Source of the DNA: Lachnospiraceae bacterium
GTDB taxonomy: Bacteria > Bacillota > Clostridia > Lachnospirales > Lachnospiraceae
DNA: 64,000 nt
Reading direction: 5' to 3'
Assembly: GCA_017431515.1 (NCBI GenBank)
Contig: JAFRKV010000044.1
Span: 1-64,000 of the forward strand
A model generated the notes under the pieces. That model searched no databases and had not been told where the DNA came from. It saw only the letters and a program-made list of their open reading frames with translations. Of this stretch, positions 51,062-59,579 are shown in pieces. How positions within the stretch are numbered: the first letter of the stretch is position 1; each line of letters starts with the position of its first letter. Made by a program: the position numbers and the translations under genes.

Positions 51062-52846
51062 TTATCCTTGTGCCGAAACTTCGCCTTTCTCTTTCTTCTT
51101 ATAACCCCATGCTGCCAGCACTGCGATGCCGGCACCCATCAAGATCCCCGGAACCGGTCCGGTCGAGGTGCCTGCGCAGGAAATCCACTCGTCACCAATA
51201 TTCACAAACTTTGTCTGGATGTACTTCAGATCGGTGGTATCCACCTTTCTGCCGAGCTTGTTGGACAAACGATCCGCCAGCTCATTCATATCCGTCTGCA
51301 CTTCCATTTCCGTGCCGGTGGGTGTGACCTTGATGATGATCTTGCCATAGATCCAGTCATGCTTCGGACACCACTGATTCTCAAACAGATCGGCATCATT
51401 GATGTTTTTGCCGTTCAGCCCCCAGCCGTTCAGGTCATAGAGATAATACTCATAGGTGCCCGGCTGTGTCTGATAAAGATCCTGCCAGGACGGATAGGAA
51501 ATATTGCCATTGGCATCCACGGACATCATCTTGATATTGATCGTGTGGTTCGGATCCTCGTCATGGTTAAAGCGGATCGCAATGTCCTGATAGAAATTGT
51601 TGATCTGGTCACGACCGCTTGCCTTGTAGGTCTGTACATGCATCATCAGCTTGTCGCCGTCTGCATAAAGCGCACCCTCTGCGTCCGCGTCATGATCGGA
51701 ATACTGGATCAGATGATGGCTGTAGCTGTCCCAATCTCCGTAATTACCATCAAAGGAGATCTCGTTGGGCGTCGTGCCGATCCCGCTCTGGGAAAGATCC
51801 GCCACGTTGCTGATGATCTGGCGCTGGATCTGATTGCCGTCTTCATCTCTGACAACATTGCCGTTGGCATCCTTCTCTGCATCTTCATAGTAGCCCAGAG
51901 AGATCGTCTCCTTGTACTGCTTGAGTGCTGTGGAAGGAATCTTGACCTCGAACTGATGCGTTGCATTGTCATAATAAACTTCCGATCCCTCGATCTCGTT
52001 GCCCGCACGGTCAGTCACATAATTCTTGTCAGCACTCAGATAAAAAACCAACTGACGCCCGGTGTCTGTGGTCAGCACAAACATACCGTCACTATGGACG
52101 CCTGCTCCGGTTGCGATATCATTCGTACCCCAATCGACATGCTCGCCCTCTACATAAATATAAACATCCTTATCAAAGACCATTGCAATATTCTTCACAT
52201 TGCCGTCTTCTACGGTCGTCTTCTCCACCGTATCCCACTGCGTGAAATCACCGTTGATCTCGATCCCGGTGAAAGCCGCCGTCGGCTCAGCCGCCGCTTC
52301 AGAAGCCTCCAGAGAAGCCGACGCAATCCCTGCCTGTCCTTCATCATCCGAAAGGGGAGACAGCATCGCGGAACTCAATCCCTCGCCTGCCACAGCGGAT
52401 GTGCTGGCCGCCGCTGCCACGTCAGTTTCTTCCGCTTCTCCTGCTTCTATGTCTGCGGGTGCTTCCTCCTGCTTCTCGGTCGATGCAGGTGCTTCGGATC
52501 CTTCCACAACCGGAGCTTCCGGTGTCGGCTCCGCTACCGGTTCTTCTGCCACCGGATTCTCCACAGCCGGTACCGTCACCGGTTCTGTTACCTGCGGCTC
52601 TGCTGCCGGTACCGTCACCGGTTCTGTTACCTGCGGCTCTGCTGCCGGTTCAACCGTCACCTCCGATGCGGGTGCCACAGGCTCTGTCTGTGTCCCTTCT
52701 GTCTGTGCCGGTTCTGCAGACGGTTCGGATGTCTCAACTGCCGGTGCTTCTACCACGTCCGCGAAGACAGGCATAGCGGAACCGAACACCGTCGACATCG
52801 TCAACGCAGCGCCCGCTACAACTCCAATCAGTTTCTTCGCTTTCAT
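51062..52846 (-). CDS. secreted protein with Firmicu-CTERM-like sorting signal, XrtG substrate
   Basis: 594 residues. A Sec signal peptide (KAKKLIGVVAGAALTMSTVF, GSAMPVFA); a Pro/Glu/Val/Ala-rich stalk at about 30-165 with a 13-residue tandem repeat (AAEPQVTEPVTVP, twice); two beta domains starting with similar motifs (GIEINGDFTQWDTVE at about 190 and ISFDGNYGDWDSYS at about 365), DOMON/CBM9-like; and a C-terminal tripartite tail (STGPVPGILMGAGIAVLAAW, GYKKKEK). The P-V-P, helix, basic-tail pattern fits the Firmicu-CTERM signal (TIGR04145) linked to XrtG. Being next to xrtG, it is the likely dedicated substrate. GGAG lies before the ATG. Confidence 0.85.
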   Translation of the reverse strand: MKAKKLIGVVAGAALTMSTVFGSAMPVFADVVEAPAVETSEPSAEPAQTEGTQTEPVAPASEVTVEPAAEPQVTEPVTVPAAEPQVTEPVTVPAVENPVAEEPVAEPTPEAPVVEGSEAPASTEKQEEAPADIEAGEAEETDVAAAASTSAVAGEGLSSAMLSPLSDDEGQAGIASASLEASEAAAEPTAAFTGIEINGDFTQWDTVEKTTVEDGNVKNIAMVFDKDVYIYVEGEHVDWGTNDIATGAGVHSDGMFVLTTDTGRQLVFYLSADKNYVTDRAGNEIEGSEVYYDNATHQFEVKIPSTALKQYKETISLGYYEDAEKDANGNVVRDEDGNQIQRQIISNVADLSQSGIGTTPNEISFDGNYGDWDSYSHHLIQYSDHDADAEGALYADGDKLMMHVQTYKASGRDQINNFYQDIAIRFNHDEDPNHTINIKMMSVDANGNISYPSWQDLYQTQPGTYEYYLYDLNGWGLNGKNINDADLFENQWCPKHDWIYGKIIIKVTPTGTEMEVQTDMNELADRLSNKLGRKVDTTDLKYIQTKFVNIGDEWISCAGTSTGPVPGILMGAGIAVLAAWGYKKKEKGEVSAQG

Positions 52847-53250
52847 AAGCATCTCCTTTGGAATGAATCCTGTGTAATAATATAAACTCGAAGTGGTGTC
52901 TCGCTGATCTCGAACCTGCGTAAATCCCAGTTGTTCTGCTTCAGCGTTTCTCTGAGCAACGGAAACAACACCTCTCCGGTATTCTCCAAGCTGGCATCCC
53001 CCTGAAACTCAGGGAGATCATTCAGATATTGATTCTGGAAACGATCCAAACAGGCATCCACATGTTTTTCGATGTTGTTGAATTCCTGAAAATTCTCCAT
53101 CATCGGGAAGGTATAGGCTTCGATCTCAAGTACGTGGCTGTGCTCATGGTCAATGTTGTTATCCGCGCTATGCCTGATCGTAAGCCGATACTTCAACCGG
53201 TAATACTTGCGGGAGCATCTGCTTGATCCCGCTGTTTGGACGTCTTCCAT
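52843..53250 (-). CDS. 6-pyruvoyl-tetrahydropterin synthase-related protein
   Basis: 135 residues from ATG 53250 (or 139 from 53262). It has a PTPS-like beta start with His residues (LKYRLTIRHSADNNIDHEHS, HVLEIEAYTF) and a helical middle (FNNIEKHVDACLDRFQNQYL, NDLPEF), ending TPLRVYIITQ. It resembles the second PTPS-like protein of the operon and the XrtG-linked TIGR03112 group. As the first gene, it may head the operon. The transcription start near 53270 leaves only 8 nt before 53262, so 53250 is preferred. Confidence 0.7.
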   Translation of the reverse strand: MEDVQTAGSSRCSRKYYRLKYRLTIRHSADNNIDHEHSHVLEIEAYTFPMMENFQEFNNIEKHVDACLDRFQNQYLNDLPEFQGDASLENTGEVLFPLLRETLKQNNWDLRRFEISETPLRVYIITQDSFQRRCL

Positions 53251-53276
53251 TCCATCACCCATTCATACCCAATCTT

Positions 53277-53325
53277 ATATTACACTCTTTCTTTTGTATG
53301 AACAATAGGAGCTTAGTCCTATTTT
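53277..53325 (-). promoter_or_regulatory. promoter of the exosortase G operon with flanking inverted repeat
   Basis: Minus-strand TTGTTC (53300-53305), 17-nt spacer, TAATAT (53277-53282). Directly upstream, AATAGGA-6 nt-TCCTATT (53303-53322) touches the -35 and could be an operator. On the plus strand the same repeat is followed by seven T, so it could also work as a terminator for antisense transcription. Confidence 0.55.
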
Positions 53326-53522
53326 TTTGTTTTTGTTGTGCATTTTGACTTTTTTTGCAATTTCTCGAAATTGAGGTCAAAAGTCACATGTCACGAAGTG
53401 ACATTGTGACCTTTGCGTGGTAAGGCGTCTCGACATGCTAGCATGTCAGAACGCCTCGTCACCCAAAGTCCGCTTGCGCAGCTTCAGATGATCTTTTTCG
53501 TGAATCACCGCAGGAGGCTTGA
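53326..53522. repeat. three consecutive hairpins in a non-coding gap
   Basis: (1) CAATTTC-TC-GAAATTG (53358-53373). (2) GTCACA-TGTCAC-GAA-GTGACA-TTGTGAC (53383-53410), whose core TGTCACGAAGTGACA also occurs at 14929-14943. (3) AGGCGT-CTC-GACATGCTAGCATGTC-AGA-ACGCCT (53423-53456), including a perfect 16-nt palindrome. They follow the diguanylate cyclase gene. None is followed by a U-tract on the minus strand. Confidence 0.7.
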
Positions 53523-54983
53523 TCAGTCTTTTCTTTCCGCTTTCATTGCTACCTTTCGATCATACATCGCCTGATCGGCTCTCTTAAAGACATCTTCCAC
53601 GTTTGTGTCTGTGTTCTGATCAAACCTGGCAATTCCGATGGCAGCGGAAATCTGCTCCCAGGGCTCCAAAGAATTGTCATTCTGGTAAGTCGCCAGATGT
53701 GCGTTAAACTCTTCCACCAGCGCATCCACCTGATCGTAATCATTGTTTCTCAGGATCACAACAAACTCGTCTCCGCCGATCCTGAATACAGGGGAATGCT
53801 TGAACACATTACAGACCAGCATACACAGCTTTTTGATGGCGACATTTCCCTTTTCATGTCCGTAGGTGTCATTCGTCCGCTTCAGGAAATTCAGATCCAC
53901 CATGGCAAGACCGAATGCGGTAAACCCTTCCGTCATCTCCTCTTCGATCTTCTTCACCTCGGCATCGTACGCAGTCTTGTTGCGAACGCCGGTAAGGGCA
54001 TCCCTGACAGCCAAAGACCGCATGGTATTGGCCTCTTCCTCCGTCTCCTTCAGCACGGTCTTCGTATCCATGAGGGCAGTGATATTCGTATTCATATCGG
54101 ATTCCATCTGTTTCATGGAAGATAGGAGCTGTTCGATCTCATCACGGGAATTGATCTGAAGCGCTTCAAAGGAATGATGCAGAACTTCGTTATTCTCGGA
54201 GCAGTAATTCTGCGCCGTGTCAGACAACATCCTGATCTGTTTGATCAGGGTTTTGTTCATGATCAAAATCGCGCCTGCCACCATCAGGATCGTCAGACCG
54301 ATCATCGCAAGGGTGGCGTAGAAGACATAATTCTGCTCCTTTGCCTTGATATCATTCATGGAGATATCAAGACATACATGGGAGATCACCTCTCCGTCAA
54401 GGATGACGGGATAACCTGCAGAAACAAGCCATCCATACTGTTCCTCGTTGGTGATGGACGCAGGGATAATGGAATCTCCTCCTCTCGGCCAGTAACCGTC
54501 TTCATACGCATCCACCACACCGGGCGGGCATGCATCGTCGTCATACGCCCCGTCCACAATATAGATCGCGTTCGTGATCTCGGGCTTTTCATTCATGATG
54601 TAAATACAGTTTACGCCAAAGATATCCTGATAGACCCGAAGCTCGTCCCTGATCTTTTGAAACACCTCAAGATCCTCAATTCCCTCGTAATGGGACATGT
54701 ATTCATTCCACGCATCAGATCCCCATTCCGAACTGGGGACGATCTCATCCACGCTGTTGTAAACCGCTAATACAGTATCCGTAATCTCCTTGACATCATT
54801 CGGATCGAGAATATGCGCCACCGCCTCTGTGATCTGCTCCGCTTTATCCTCGTACTCACGGTCTATGATATCTGTGGCAATCTTTCTGACGGACAGAATC
54901 GCCACCAGCCCGATCAGTACGCAAACCAGGATGATCCCGAGGGAGATCTTTACCCTCAGTGAAACAAACCGTTCTTTTTTCAT
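53523..54983 (-). CDS. membrane-bound diguanylate cyclase (GGDEF)
   Basis: 486 residues. Helix at about 10-30 (VKISLGIILVCVLIGLVAIL), a periplasm-side sensor domain of about 190 residues (Cache-like: EYEDKAEQITEAVAHILDPN, GGDSIIPASITNEEQYGWLV), a second helix (ATLAMIGLTILMVAGAILIM), a coiled coil, and a C-terminal GGDEF domain with an intact active site (FRIGGDEFVVILRNNDYDQV). It should make c-di-GMP. An inhibitory RxxD is not obvious. It stands alone upstream of the exosortase G operon and may influence that or motility. Confidence 0.9.
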   Translation of the reverse strand: MKKERFVSLRVKISLGIILVCVLIGLVAILSVRKIATDIIDREYEDKAEQITEAVAHILDPNDVKEITDTVLAVYNSVDEIVPSSEWGSDAWNEYMSHYEGIEDLEVFQKIRDELRVYQDIFGVNCIYIMNEKPEITNAIYIVDGAYDDDACPPGVVDAYEDGYWPRGGDSIIPASITNEEQYGWLVSAGYPVILDGEVISHVCLDISMNDIKAKEQNYVFYATLAMIGLTILMVAGAILIMNKTLIKQIRMLSDTAQNYCSENNEVLHHSFEALQINSRDEIEQLLSSMKQMESDMNTNITALMDTKTVLKETEEEANTMRSLAVRDALTGVRNKTAYDAEVKKIEEEMTEGFTAFGLAMVDLNFLKRTNDTYGHEKGNVAIKKLCMLVCNVFKHSPVFRIGGDEFVVILRNNDYDQVDALVEEFNAHLATYQNDNSLEPWEQISAAIGIARFDQNTDTNVEDVFKRADQAMYDRKVAMKAERKD

Positions 54984-55058
54984 CGTTCCTTTCCTTCCAA
55001 GCAAATGTCATTCGCACTCCGTTTTTTTATCATAACACAATATAAAAAATATGGGGAA

Positions 55059-55901
55059 CTATTTCTTTTTCACTGCGGTCATCTCCTCCGAAAACAAATA
55101 CTGGTATTTTCTCATGCGCTCATAAACGACACTTCTGACCCGTTCAATGATTTCCCTGTCGTACATCTCCTCCGGTATCGCGTCTAAGAGTTCATCCACC
55201 TCTTTCCTTGAAAAAAAGAATCGGATCCGGCTGCCGTATGTTTCTTCCGCAATGTCAAGCTGCTCATCGAAATCCGCGCAAAACGTCTTGGGTTTGGCGC
55301 TGTCGATACATTCATAAATATCTTTGTCGAGAGGATAATCAAGTATGGTATCAGAAAGAAGCCCCGCCCCCTGATCAAAGATCCTGCAAAAATCGAAATG
55401 TCCTGAGGAATCCGTAAGTACCGCTATATTATGGGTGTGCCTGTCTTCGTTCAGGAAAAAGGCGTCAATACAGAGCATCTTTTCCATATAGATGCCAAAG
55501 TCCTTTAAACCTGTCAGTCGTTCCGTCTGAGCGACGATGAGCGGCAGCCTCTTTTTTACATCCTGCTCTGCATAGATCATGGCGTTCAATCCTCTGCCGT
55601 ATGTATTGAGAAACAAACGCTCCAATGTAATGATCTGCCAATCATCAGAAAGCATGTCTTTGCTTTTCACACCGTTAAAAATAGAGCTTTTATACTGAAT
55701 CCGTTCCGGCTCATATAACAGAAACTCCTCTCTGTTCAGAGAAGATTTTAATAACAGATGCGAGATCAAATACTCCGACAGACCCTCATAACCGGTATAG
55801 TCCGCTTTATACCAGATTCCGTCTCTCTTCCACTTGAGTTGGTTTCCTTTCGACGATTTTCTCCCATCATCCGTAAGTTCATCTTCAAAAAGTTCTACCA
55901 T
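55059..55901 (-). CDS. HipA-like kinase, short form
   Basis: 280 residues. It has the protein-kinase-like core of HipA-type toxins without the usual N-terminal subdomain: the putative ATP lysine in LKWKRDGIWYKADYTG, the catalytic loop AFFLNEDRHTHNIAVL and the metal-binding FDQGAGLL (DFG-like). HipA kinases phosphorylate aminoacyl-tRNA synthetases or related targets. It starts 4 nt after the HTH gene (55906-56445), whose C-terminal part may supply the missing subdomain. The start at 55901 has GAGAGG upstream. Confidence 0.72.
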   Translation of the reverse strand: MVELFEDELTDDGRKSSKGNQLKWKRDGIWYKADYTGYEGLSEYLISHLLLKSSLNREEFLLYEPERIQYKSSIFNGVKSKDMLSDDWQIITLERLFLNTYGRGLNAMIYAEQDVKKRLPLIVAQTERLTGLKDFGIYMEKMLCIDAFFLNEDRHTHNIAVLTDSSGHFDFCRIFDQGAGLLSDTILDYPLDKDIYECIDSAKPKTFCADFDEQLDIAEETYGSRIRFFFSRKEVDELLDAIPEEMYDREIIERVRSVVYERMRKYQYLFSEEMTAVKKK

Positions 55902-55905
55902 GCAG

Positions 55906-56445
55906 TTACCTCTCAATCCGAATCCAGAAATGATCCTCTTCCATGCGCCCCTCCGTTTTCTCGATAATCAAAAACGGATCATAGAATGGAATGTCGAGGC
56001 TCTTCAGGATGATTTTTTGCTTGTCTCTTTCGCGGGGAAAGCATCTGGACTCCAAAAACGCCTGGTAATTTTCAAAAGACGGATTCTCTATTGGTCCGAA
56101 CGCCCTGAACAACAGGTTCTCCGTATAATTATGAATCTCCACCCTCTGCCTTACTTCATCCACATCTATGATGGTGCATACCATTCTGTCATGATAATAC
56201 CAAAGCCTGAGAGGCAGCTCCTTTCGGGGAACCCGGATCTTTTTTTCATAATCCGTTTCCCTTCTCAACATATCCACAAGCATAGCCATCGGGCCATTGA
56301 TCGCTTTTCCGGCGGTCTCCCACCTTTCCACGGTTGGCTTGGACACACCGACAAAGTCAGCAAACTCCCGCTGCGACATCGACAGACTTTTCCTGATATT
56401 TTTGATATCTGCCGCATAGATCTCTTTTGGGGTCACATATTGCAT
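55906..56445 (-). CDS. XRE-type regulator fused to an extra domain, partner of the short HipA kinase
   Basis: 179 residues. An N-terminal helix-turn-helix (about 14-60: NIRKSLSMSQREFADFVGVS, KPTVERWETAGKAINGPMAM) and a C-terminal domain (about 80-179: VEIHNYTENLLFRAFGPIEN, FENYQAFLESRCFPRERDKQ). The second part resembles the region that precedes the kinase core in other HipA-like proteins. It would be a combined antitoxin, repressor and kinase subdomain. GGAGG lies 7 nt before the ATG. Two palindromes upstream (56467-56487 and 56503-56517) are likely its operators. Confidence 0.75.
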   Translation of the reverse strand: MQYVTPKEIYAADIKNIRKSLSMSQREFADFVGVSKPTVERWETAGKAINGPMAMLVDMLRRETDYEKKIRVPRKELPLRLWYYHDRMVCTIIDVDEVRQRVEIHNYTENLLFRAFGPIENPSFENYQAFLESRCFPRERDKQKIILKSLDIPFYDPFLIIEKTEGRMEEDHFWIRIER

Positions 56446-56463
56446 CCTACCACCTCCAATAAA

Positions 56464-56517
56464 ACAATACCATCAAATTGATGGTATTTCAAGTAGTTTT
56501 CGCCATCATTTTGATGG
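56464..56517 (-). promoter_or_regulatory. promoter and twin operators of the HTH / short HipA pair
   Basis: Minus-strand TTGAAA (56487-56492), 17-nt spacer, TATTGT (56464-56469). The spacer is filled by ATACCATCAA-A-TTGATGGTAT (56467-56487). A second, weaker copy CCATCA-TTT-TGATGG (56503-56517) lies upstream, with centres 33 nt apart, about three helical turns, on the same face of the DNA. Confidence 0.75.
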
Positions 56518-56593
56518 TATTGCAAATGTATTATAAAACCATTTTCGGCATGTTCTTCTCTTGATGCATCCGGTTTTGCCTTTAGGATTGCCG

Positions 56594-57862
56594 CTACATA
56601 ATATTTATTCGTGCCACCGATATCCTATGTGCCATCTCCTCCGCCCCCGATAATCCCTGTGACAAGAGGTCCTCAGCCGCCTCTGAGACAGCTCCGTCGA
56701 TAGAATCCGCAATTTCATCAAATATCTTCATGGCCATCCGCTCAGACAGCCCGGCATCAGCGGCCGCTGCGAGAATATGTTTCCTGTTTACCTTATCAAT
56801 ATCGATTTCGTCACTCAAATAATAACTCATCTGTCTGGTGGTACTGTATACCCTTGTACATACGATATCATATGCAGGTGCCAGTCGGATGCTCTTAAGA
56901 TCCTTTCCATACAACAGAGAGTGATTCTTGATATGACAATCCGTGTTTCCGATCAGATAGTTGAAGCAGACCCTGCGCCATAGTTCAAGCTGATCCCCGA
57001 GCGGATCTGTACAATAAGCTCTTATCACGTCAAATATCTTTCCCAGATATCCGGCCGGCTCTCTCTCATATTTGTCCGTGGATGATATACCCATGGCCTG
57101 CGCAAAGTCCTCCTGATGGAGTCTGTTCGGCGATCTGAATCCGGATATCTTCTTCCCGCCATCGATCATCCGATCATATCTTTTTGTAGCAAACAGTACT
57201 TCAGAATCTTGTCCGTCCCCGGCATTAACAACAAAGGATTCCGGCGTATCTATCCCCAGCTTTTTCGCTGTCAGCATGCACAACTGTTCGTTAAGGACGA
57301 TCTTTTCAAAACGGACATGGCTCTGTTTCACGATATGTGTTGACGGAGCCTCTCCTTTAGGCAGATACCATTCTCCATTCCCCTCATCATAATATAGTCC
57401 TACTTTTCCCGTGGCACCGGTCAGGGACAAATGCGTCTCCATAAGCATCTGAGTGGATTTGGTTGCACCTTCCGCTGCCAGTTCCTTCACCTGTTCAAGG
57501 GACAGTTTCTCATACGAAGAAGACATACTTTCATCGGACTCTACAATGCGGATCGCCCCGAGGCATTCGCGTCCCAGTACCGCAAGCATCGTGATATAGT
57601 CTCTCTCATCCGTCTTTATCCAATCTGCGACTGCCTTCCTGGAGAATCCTTCCGGCAATAAACCGTCAAAGAACTGGGCGGTCTGTTTGGAACTGTATTC
57701 CCCGTCCATAAACGGAAGCGATACCGATATCGGTCGTCCAAACTCGGAATCCATATAATCTTTCGAGTACGCAAAGCAAGCGTCTGAAAATGACTCACCC
57801 TCTATGTTGCCGACATACCGCTGTACGCCGTCAATTTCAATGAAAACCTTCAGGATCCTCAT
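56594..57862 (-). CDS. hipA: HipA-type serine/threonine kinase toxin
   Basis: 422 residues, full length. The N-terminal Couple_hipA subdomain (FIEIDGVQRYVGNIEGESFS), the Gly-rich loop HLSLTGATGKVGLYYDEGNG, ATP lysine in APSTHIVKQSH, the catalytic NYLIGNTDCHIKNHSLL and the metal-binding RLAPAYDIV are present. In E. coli HipA phosphorylates glutamyl-tRNA synthetase and induces dormancy. A hipB gene lies 5 nt upstream. It is complete and probably active. Confidence 0.9.
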   Translation of the reverse strand: MRILKVFIEIDGVQRYVGNIEGESFSDACFAYSKDYMDSEFGRPISVSLPFMDGEYSSKQTAQFFDGLLPEGFSRKAVADWIKTDERDYITMLAVLGRECLGAIRIVESDESMSSSYEKLSLEQVKELAAEGATKSTQMLMETHLSLTGATGKVGLYYDEGNGEWYLPKGEAPSTHIVKQSHVRFEKIVLNEQLCMLTAKKLGIDTPESFVVNAGDGQDSEVLFATKRYDRMIDGGKKISGFRSPNRLHQEDFAQAMGISSTDKYEREPAGYLGKIFDVIRAYCTDPLGDQLELWRRVCFNYLIGNTDCHIKNHSLLYGKDLKSIRLAPAYDIVCTRVYSTTRQMSYYLSDEIDIDKVNRKHILAAAADAGLSERMAMKIFDEIADSIDGAVSEAAEDLLSQGLSGAEEMAHRISVARINIM

Positions 57863-57867
57863 ATCCG

Positions 57868-58080
57868 TTACCCCCGCTTCATAAGCTCTATATCAATTCC
57901 GAGAAGGTTTGCCAGATAGATCGCACGCCCCAACTCTATCGTAGACTTTCCGTTTTCCAGATCTGAAATAAAACTGGCACTTATCCCACTAACCTCGCAG
58001 ATGTATTTTTGCGTATAACCAAGCTCTTTTCTTCTTTCTTTTATCATCCTGCCAAAACCCGCTGTATCCGTAATCTTCAT
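57868..58080 (-). CDS. hipB: HipB-type antitoxin/repressor
   Basis: A 70-residue XRE helix-turn-helix protein (FGRMIKERRKELGYTQKYIC, EVSGISASFISDLENGKSTI, then YLANLLGIDIELMKRG). It neutralises HipA and represses the pair. Its promoter lies in a region of nested inverted repeats at 58137-58194. It is the only gene between the promoter and hipA. Confidence 0.88.
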   Translation of the reverse strand: MKITDTAGFGRMIKERRKELGYTQKYICEVSGISASFISDLENGKSTIELGRAIYLANLLGIDIELMKRG

Positions 58081-58136
58081 TATCCAATCCTTTCCATACT
58101 CGAGCGACTATTTCAAGACGAAATAGACACAAAAAT

Positions 58137-58194
58137 AGCCGTACAACCATATCTTATAATCGAAATTATAAATATAGTCGTACGGCTTTGTCAA
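58137..58194 (-). promoter_or_regulatory. hipBA promoter with nested inverted repeats
   Basis: Minus-strand TTGACA (58189-58194), 18-nt spacer, TATAAT (58165-58170). The -10 lies inside TTATAAT-4 nt-ATTATAA (58154-58171). An outer pair AGCCGTAC (58137-58144) and GTACGGCT (58180-58187) brackets it. A long leader of about 75 nt precedes hipB. Confidence 0.7.
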
Positions 58195-58272
58195 TCTGAA
58201 CTTCTGGCTTTGAAAATGTTATGTCTTATTAATGAGCTCTATCTCATCATACAGGCAAAAGAAATACTGATA

Positions 58273-59535
58273 TCAATTCAGTATAAATTTGTGCACCGGT
58301 ATCACTTCTATTGTAAGACCATCTTTTGTAATGGTACGTTCCTCCTCATTGGTCACAATCATAAGGTGTTGCTTACCCTCTGTTTTAGCAGCAAAAGAAA
58401 TAAGGTTTTTTGTTTCTCGATCTTCTGCCGTATCTATGCTGTAAGCAACTTGAATCGCGCAGTTTTCTTCCGGCAGATAAAAATCAATATCAACACCTGT
58501 TTGCGAAGATTTATAATAATAGACTTCTTCGCCAAACTTGCGCTTCAGGTATACAGCGACCGCGTTTTCTAAAAGTGCAGCAGGCTTATCTATCAAAAAC
58601 AATGACAAAAGACCATTGTCATAAAAATAGAATCTCGGCGTGCTCTCCTTTTCGGCAAACTTAGCGACATAGTTTTTGTTCCGAAACAAAAGATATGCAT
58701 TTTCTGCATAGGAAACATAATTGATCATAGCGTCAGTTGACGTCTTCGTTCCGGCAGCCTTCACATTCCCGGCCAGCGTATTAAAAGAGATCTCATGCAT
58801 TACTGTTTCAGCAATTTTCTTTATCATAAGCCTGAGCGCCATTTTATTATTCACGTTTTCACGTTCAATCATGTCACCTAAGAGAACTTTCTCATACACA
58901 CTCTTTATATATTCTCTTTTATTGATGAAATGTTGTGCTTCCGGAAATCCTCCGTTCAAAATGTATTCCTGACAGCCTCTGCGAATCTTTGCAGCTTTAG
59001 AAGTTGTGAGCAATGCCTTTTCATCATGTTCTATCCTCTTATAATCAAGCGATTCACTAAGCGAGAATGGCATAATCATTTTTGATAGATATCTTCCGCC
59101 AAGAACTTTTTGCATCTCTGCGCTGAGCATCTTAGCATTGCTTCCTGTAATATACACATGCTTCTTCTGATCCGCCATTCTTCTGGCAAAATGTTCCCAA
59201 CCATCTATAATCTGTATTTCATCAAAGAAATAGTATATTTCCTTCGCATCCGTAAGTTCATAAGCGGTCTCAATGATGTCATTAAAATCATCCTTTGTAA
59301 ATCCCAATAATCTGTCATCCTCAAAATTCACATAAACTATCTGAGACCAGTCATTACCTGCTTCAACAAGTTCTCTTGCGATCTTATACAAAAGCGTTGA
59401 TTTTCCAGCCCTTCTAAGTCCTACCAATATATAATTTACATTCTGTTCAAACTCATAGTCACGTTCTATGATCTCAGCATTCTGTATGATCTCAATCTGC
59501 TCAAATATTACCTTTTTCAAGATATTTTTTTTCAT
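58273..59535 (-). CDS. AAA ATPase with DUF4143 domain
   Basis: 420 residues. Walker A NYILVGLRRAGKSTLLYKIA (about 36-55), Walker B EIYYFFDEIQIIDGWEHFAR, sensor-like YITGSNAKMLSAEM. The C-terminal DUF4143-type, nuclease-like domain has KRKFGEEVYYYKSSQTGVDI, DFYLPEENCAIQVAYSIDTA, the D...E-x-x pattern of PD-(D/E)XK folds. The family is widespread in anaerobes, and its role is unproven; links to defence or TA-like systems have been proposed. It has its own palindromic promoter and no partner gene. Confidence 0.8.
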   Translation of the reverse strand: MKKNILKKVIFEQIEIIQNAEIIERDYEFEQNVNYILVGLRRAGKSTLLYKIARELVEAGNDWSQIVYVNFEDDRLLGFTKDDFNDIIETAYELTDAKEIYYFFDEIQIIDGWEHFARRMADQKKHVYITGSNAKMLSAEMQKVLGGRYLSKMIMPFSLSESLDYKRIEHDEKALLTTSKAAKIRRGCQEYILNGGFPEAQHFINKREYIKSVYEKVLLGDMIERENVNNKMALRLMIKKIAETVMHEISFNTLAGNVKAAGTKTSTDAMINYVSYAENAYLLFRNKNYVAKFAEKESTPRFYFYDNGLLSLFLIDKPAALLENAVAVYLKRKFGEEVYYYKSSQTGVDIDFYLPEENCAIQVAYSIDTAEDRETKNLISFAAKTEGKQHLMIVTNEEERTITKDGLTIEVIPVHKFILN

Positions 59536-59579
59536 GAGTTCCCTCTCTGTTATCGTGCCAAATCAATATTGCTGTCATC

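Noticed and set aside
50849..52885. Long plus-strand open frame antisense to xrtG and the sorted protein
   Set aside because: Composition is an echo of the Glu/Pro/Val-rich stalk and no start signal is present. The minus-strand genes have clear motifs.
53303..53325. Plus-strand intrinsic terminator before the cyclase gene
   Set aside because: The hairpin plus T-run looks like one, but no plus-strand gene ends there. I kept it as a possible operator of the exosortase G promoter.
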